DNA of 24,211 nucleotides from an uncultured Lachnospiraceae bacterium (GTDB lineage: Bacteria; Bacillota; Clostridia; Lachnospirales; Lachnospiraceae): positions 1 through 24,211 of the forward strand of contig CAJUTD010000026.1 in assembly GCA_910589635.1 (NCBI GenBank), in the 5' to 3' direction. Each line of letters opens with the position of its first letter. Position 1 is the stretch's first letter. Below the pieces are notes generated by a model. That model was not told the origin of the DNA. It did no database searches and worked only from the letters and a program-made list of their open reading frames with translations. Below are positions 21,662-24,211 of the stretch, piece by piece. The translations under genes were made by a program, and so were the position numbers.

Positions 21662-24211
21662 CTATTTCTTTGTCCGCACGCTTTTTATCTTCGACCAGTC
21701 AGAATAAAGCTTCTTGCTTTTCCCATTTACTTTCACCGTTTTGTATGTGCGGATTCTAACATAGTATTTCTTATTTGCCTTGAGCTTTGTCACCTTCTTC
21801 TTAACAGTAGAGACTTTGCGAATGTCTGCTGTCTTTGATGTTTTGCCCTTAAAGCTCTTTGACGTACCATACTGTAACTGGTAACCACTGATCTGTGATG
21901 GCTGTTTCTTCCAGGATGCCTGAAACTCTTTGGATTTGGCTATAATTTTACTGAGGCTGCTCCCTTTCGGCCTGATGGTGAAAGATTTCGATAATGTGCC
22001 GCTGTAATCTCCCTTTAAGGTAATAGTTATCGTATAGACCCCGGGATTCTTACGCCCCTTGCCATAGGAAACATGATAATCTTTACCTGCGGTAAGCTGC
22101 TTTCCTTTGCTATCCCTGACAGATACAGAAGGTGTTTTTAGCTTGCCATTATAAATGTAATCCGTCTTATTCAGCACAATCTTCTGCGCACGATAAATCA
22201 CACCTGCCACCTTGGTATCGAAACAAACACTGCATACATTTGTTACGCTTCCATCTTTCTTTAACGTAGCAGGAATACTCTTTTTTTCATACGCATGGCC
22301 AAGCGCAGAAATTACTTCCGTATAGTTATCTCCGCAACTACAAACGTAAGTTTTAACACCTGCCTGCGTACACGTCGCCTGTTTTGTAATTGCCCAATCA
22401 TAACTGTGCGTATGTTTTTCCGGGTCTTTGGGCTCTTCTGGGTTTGTCGGCTCTTCCGGCTCTGTCGGCTCTTCCGGCTCTGTTGGGTCTGTCGGCTCTT
22501 CCGGCTCTGTTGGGTCTGTCGGCTCTTCCGGCTCTGTCGGCTCTTCTGGGTCTGTCGGCTCTGTCGGCTTGCCTGTTGCCGGAATCGTCTGCTGTTCTTT
22601 TAATACTTTATTGCACACGCTGCAATGGCTTCCCTCTGTCTTCCCTTCCGCCGTCTCTGTCGGCGCCACTGCCTCGTCTATCACTTCTTTATGCCCCAAC
22701 GCTGCTATCACTTTCGTATATTTATCTCCGCAGCTGCATGTATATGTCATAACTCCCGCTTCCGTACACGTCGCCTGTTTCGTCACATCCTCCCGGTACG
22801 CATGTTCATGCTCCTCCGGTGCAGGAGAATCCTGGTCATAAAATATCACGCGCCGTTCTTCAAGCACTGTGTTGCTTAATGCTTTTACATCTGCTACAGT
22901 GTCCAACTTTTCCTCGCAGTAATCAGAGCAGAATAAAAATGTATAATCCCCAGTCTTCGCCCCTTCGTATGCTTCCATATAATACTTACCCGGATTCTGC
23001 TCAGACCCTATCAGGAAAATCGGCTGTGCCCAATCCATCCTGTCTAAAACCGCCGAATCATCAGAGTTCCAATACTCTGTTTTAATAAGGATTACATATC
23101 CACTATCATAAAAACCATACTCCTCTACCACATCATTTCCAATAATTTGACCATTGCCATCATACCAGTTTAACTCAAAATACGCAGTCTCATCAGGTAT
23201 CGTGCCGTCCTCTTTCACCGCGATCTTTCTCAAATCCACTTTCCCCGGCGAGGAAAGAACCTCAATCCTGCTAACATTTTCGATACCTGTCTGTTCTCTC
23301 TCTACAGTCCATATACCGCCGTTGTAATTAAGTTTAAAACCATTGTCAATGCTAGACTGCGGCAACACAAAATTGCTCTCAACAGACATCCCTTTCGCAG
23401 TGACATACGACTTTCCTGCTGTAAACGTACCCGGAAAATAACGGTTTTTTGTCTGTAGCTGCGTAGTTCCGGTAACGGCGCCCGCAACTTCCAACGAGCC
23501 TTCCTGACTCACAACAAGAATCCCTCGCTCCTCAGCCTGACCTTCCACTCCAACAAAATCCCCTGCAACAACTACATCCCCTGCCCCATTTAAGTCGAGG
23601 CAAGCGCCGCTTCCCAGCGTAACGTTGCGTAAGACCGCTGTCATAAGCGACAGACAAGCCCCTTCCTGCAACACAGTATTTCCCACATTTATAACTGTGG
23701 CTCTCTCTATAGTACTTCTGTTCACTGTGAGAGTTGTATAATCATTTCCATATATATCTTTTATGCTTGCATGGCTGTCCGCCTTATCTGAAATCAAAAT
23801 GTCCGCCTTACTGTTTAAAGAGGCATCCACACCATCCCGGACAATTGCCCCGGCATCCAGGTTCAGCACAGCATTCCCCTGATAAGGCGACAGATTATCG
23901 TCTTCCGCCCCATGTCCCAGATAAATACCCTGCAACATCGTCTCGCTGTTAGAATTCTGCACCGTCAGTGACGCGTTCGTCCCATTAGGGCTAGCCTCCC
24001 CTTGTACCGTAGTAAAGCCTCCTGCATACACAGTTGGGAGCAATTCATCCTCCGTTCCTAAAACGGGGTTATTACTCTCACTCCCACCGCCTTTAAGGTA
24101 AGTCCTCACATTGTCCAAAGTCAAACTGTGTCCTGCAAGAAAAATCTCCCGATGAGGTACACTGCCCAATGCATTGGTGGAACTAAATTTCATACCTATA
24201 TTTTTAAAACA
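21662..24211 (-). CDS. Large mosaic surface protein, 5' end beyond the window
   Basis: At least 849 codons are open to the right edge. The ATG at 24193 has no signal peptide or good ribosome site, so the gene surely begins further upstream. Numbering from that ATG: residues 1-300 look like a parallel beta-helix (AVLNLDAGAIVRDG, VTLGSGACLDLNGAGDV). A C/H repeat follows at about 457-500 (HEHAYREDVTKQATCTEAG, then YTCSCGDKY) with a degenerate partner (HCSVCNK). A Pro/Thr/Glu linker spans about 540-591, and a second C/H repeat (HTHSYDWAITKQATCTQAG, YVCSCGDNY) plus a degenerate one (VCSVCFD) comes next. An MBG/Ig-like module (YNGKLKTPSVSV..AGKDYHVSYG) and a lysine-rich fibronectin-III-like end follow. 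No LPXTG is present. Its role is likely adhesion or wall-linked; the substrate is unknown. Confidence 0.85.
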   Translation of the reverse strand, partial: CFKNIGMKFSSTNALGSVPHREIFLAGHSLTLDNVRTYLKGGGSESNNPVLGTEDELLPTVYAGGFTTVQGEASPNGTNASLTVQNSNSETMLQGIYLGHGAEDDNLSPYQGNAVLNLDAGAIVRDGVDASLNSKADILISDKADSHASIKDIYGNDYTTLTVNRSTIERATVINVGNTVLQEGACLSLMTAVLRNVTLGSGACLDLNGAGDVVVAGDFVGVEGQAEERGILVVSQEGSLEVAGAVTGTTQLQTKNRYFPGTFTAGKSYVTAKGMSVESNFVLPQSSIDNGFKLNYNGGIWTVEREQTGIENVSRIEVLSSPGKVDLRKIAVKEDGTIPDETAYFELNWYDGNGQIIGNDVVEEYGFYDSGYVILIKTEYWNSDDSAVLDRMDWAQPIFLIGSEQNPGKYYMEAYEGAKTGDYTFLFCSDYCEEKLDTVADVKALSNTVLEERRVIFYDQDSPAPEEHEHAYREDVTKQATCTEAGVMTYTCSCGDKYTKVIAALGHKEVIDEAVAPTETAEGKTEGSHCSVCNKVLKEQQTIPATGKPTEPTDPEEPTEPEEPTDPTEPEEPTDPTEPEEPTEPEEPTNPEEPKDPEKHTHSYDWAITKQATCTQAGVKTYVCSCGDNYTEVISALGHAYEKKSIPATLKKDGSVTNVCSVCFDTKVAGVIYRAQKIVLNKTDYIYNGKLKTPSVSVRDSKGKQLTAGKDYHVSYGKGRKNPGVYTITITLKGDYSGTLSKSFTIRPKGSSLSKIIAKSKEFQASWKKQPSQISGYQLQYGTSKSFKGKTSKTADIRKVSTVKKKVTKLKANKKYYVRIRTYKTVKVNGKSKKLYSDWSKIKSVRTKK
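22430..22572 (-). repeat. Pro/Thr/Glu-encoding tandem repeat
   Basis: Short units of 9-15 bases encoding EEPTEP, EEPTDP and EEPTNP repeat about a dozen times inside the large surface-protein gene (GGCTCTTCCGGCTCTGTC on the plus strand recurs). The unit length is a multiple of three, so copy changes would alter linker length without shifting frame. The stretch is acidic, in contrast to the Gly/Asp linker of the phospholipase protein. Confidence 0.85.

Noticed and set aside
22428..22841. Plus-strand Gly-Ser-Ser-Gly-Ser-Val repeat frame
   Set aside because: It mirrors the Pro/Thr/Glu repeat on the other strand. The minus-strand frame has recognisable Cys/His and Ig-like modules on both sides and is the real gene.

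Overview
The window looks like chromosomal DNA from a Gram-positive anaerobic Clostridium-type Firmicute, most likely Lachnospiraceae. This is inferred from a T-box-controlled tryptophan operon, an [FeFe]-hydrogenase maturase with its ACT-type regulator, AGGAGG ribosome binding sites throughout, and two large mosaic surface proteins built from modules typical of gut Clostridia. Every gene I can support is on the minus strand, so biological order runs from high to low coordinates.

Right end (24.2-21.66 kb): the 3' part of a secreted protein open at the window edge. It has beta-helix-like repeats, Cys/His repeats, a Pro/Thr/Glu linker and a basic C-terminal module. Next (21.65-14.59 kb) comes a complete tryptophan operon. 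A strong promoter and a Trp (UGG) T-box leader with a terminator precede trpE-trpG-trpC-trpF-trpB-trpA-trpD. All seven functions needed to convert chorismate to tryptophan are present, but trpD is last instead of following trpG.

Accessory gap (14.59-13.2 kb): low gene density, with a small lipoprotein carrying a perfect cre-like (CcpA) site upstream, a broken small ORF, a good intrinsic terminator and a remnant of an IS30-type transposase on the plus strand.

Surface phospholipase (13.2-8.49 kb): a secreted PI-PLC-type enzyme followed by Ig-like, LamG, FIVAR-like and InlB-type modules and a Gly-Gly-Asp-Thr-Pro linker. A run of seven C in the last linker repeat puts the conserved C-terminal module out of frame. 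Six C, as in a neighbouring repeat, would restore a protein of about 1568 residues. This is a candidate phase-variable switch, or else a decay or sequencing artefact, and is the most interesting feature here.

Housekeeping block (8.47-0.1 kb): an excellent promoter and a structured leader drive a YbaK-type Cys-tRNA(Pro) deacylase and a DegV fatty-acid-binding protein. Then follow a TrkA/TrkH potassium uptake system, an unrecognised 76-residue protein, the hydrogenase-system regulator with hydF (ended by a nested hairpin that contains the hydF stop codon), and two paralogous, translationally coupled sigma factors followed by a HAD phosphatase. Several listed starts are moved downstream of the longest open frame, because a clear Shine-Dalgarno sequence sits in front of the internal codon.
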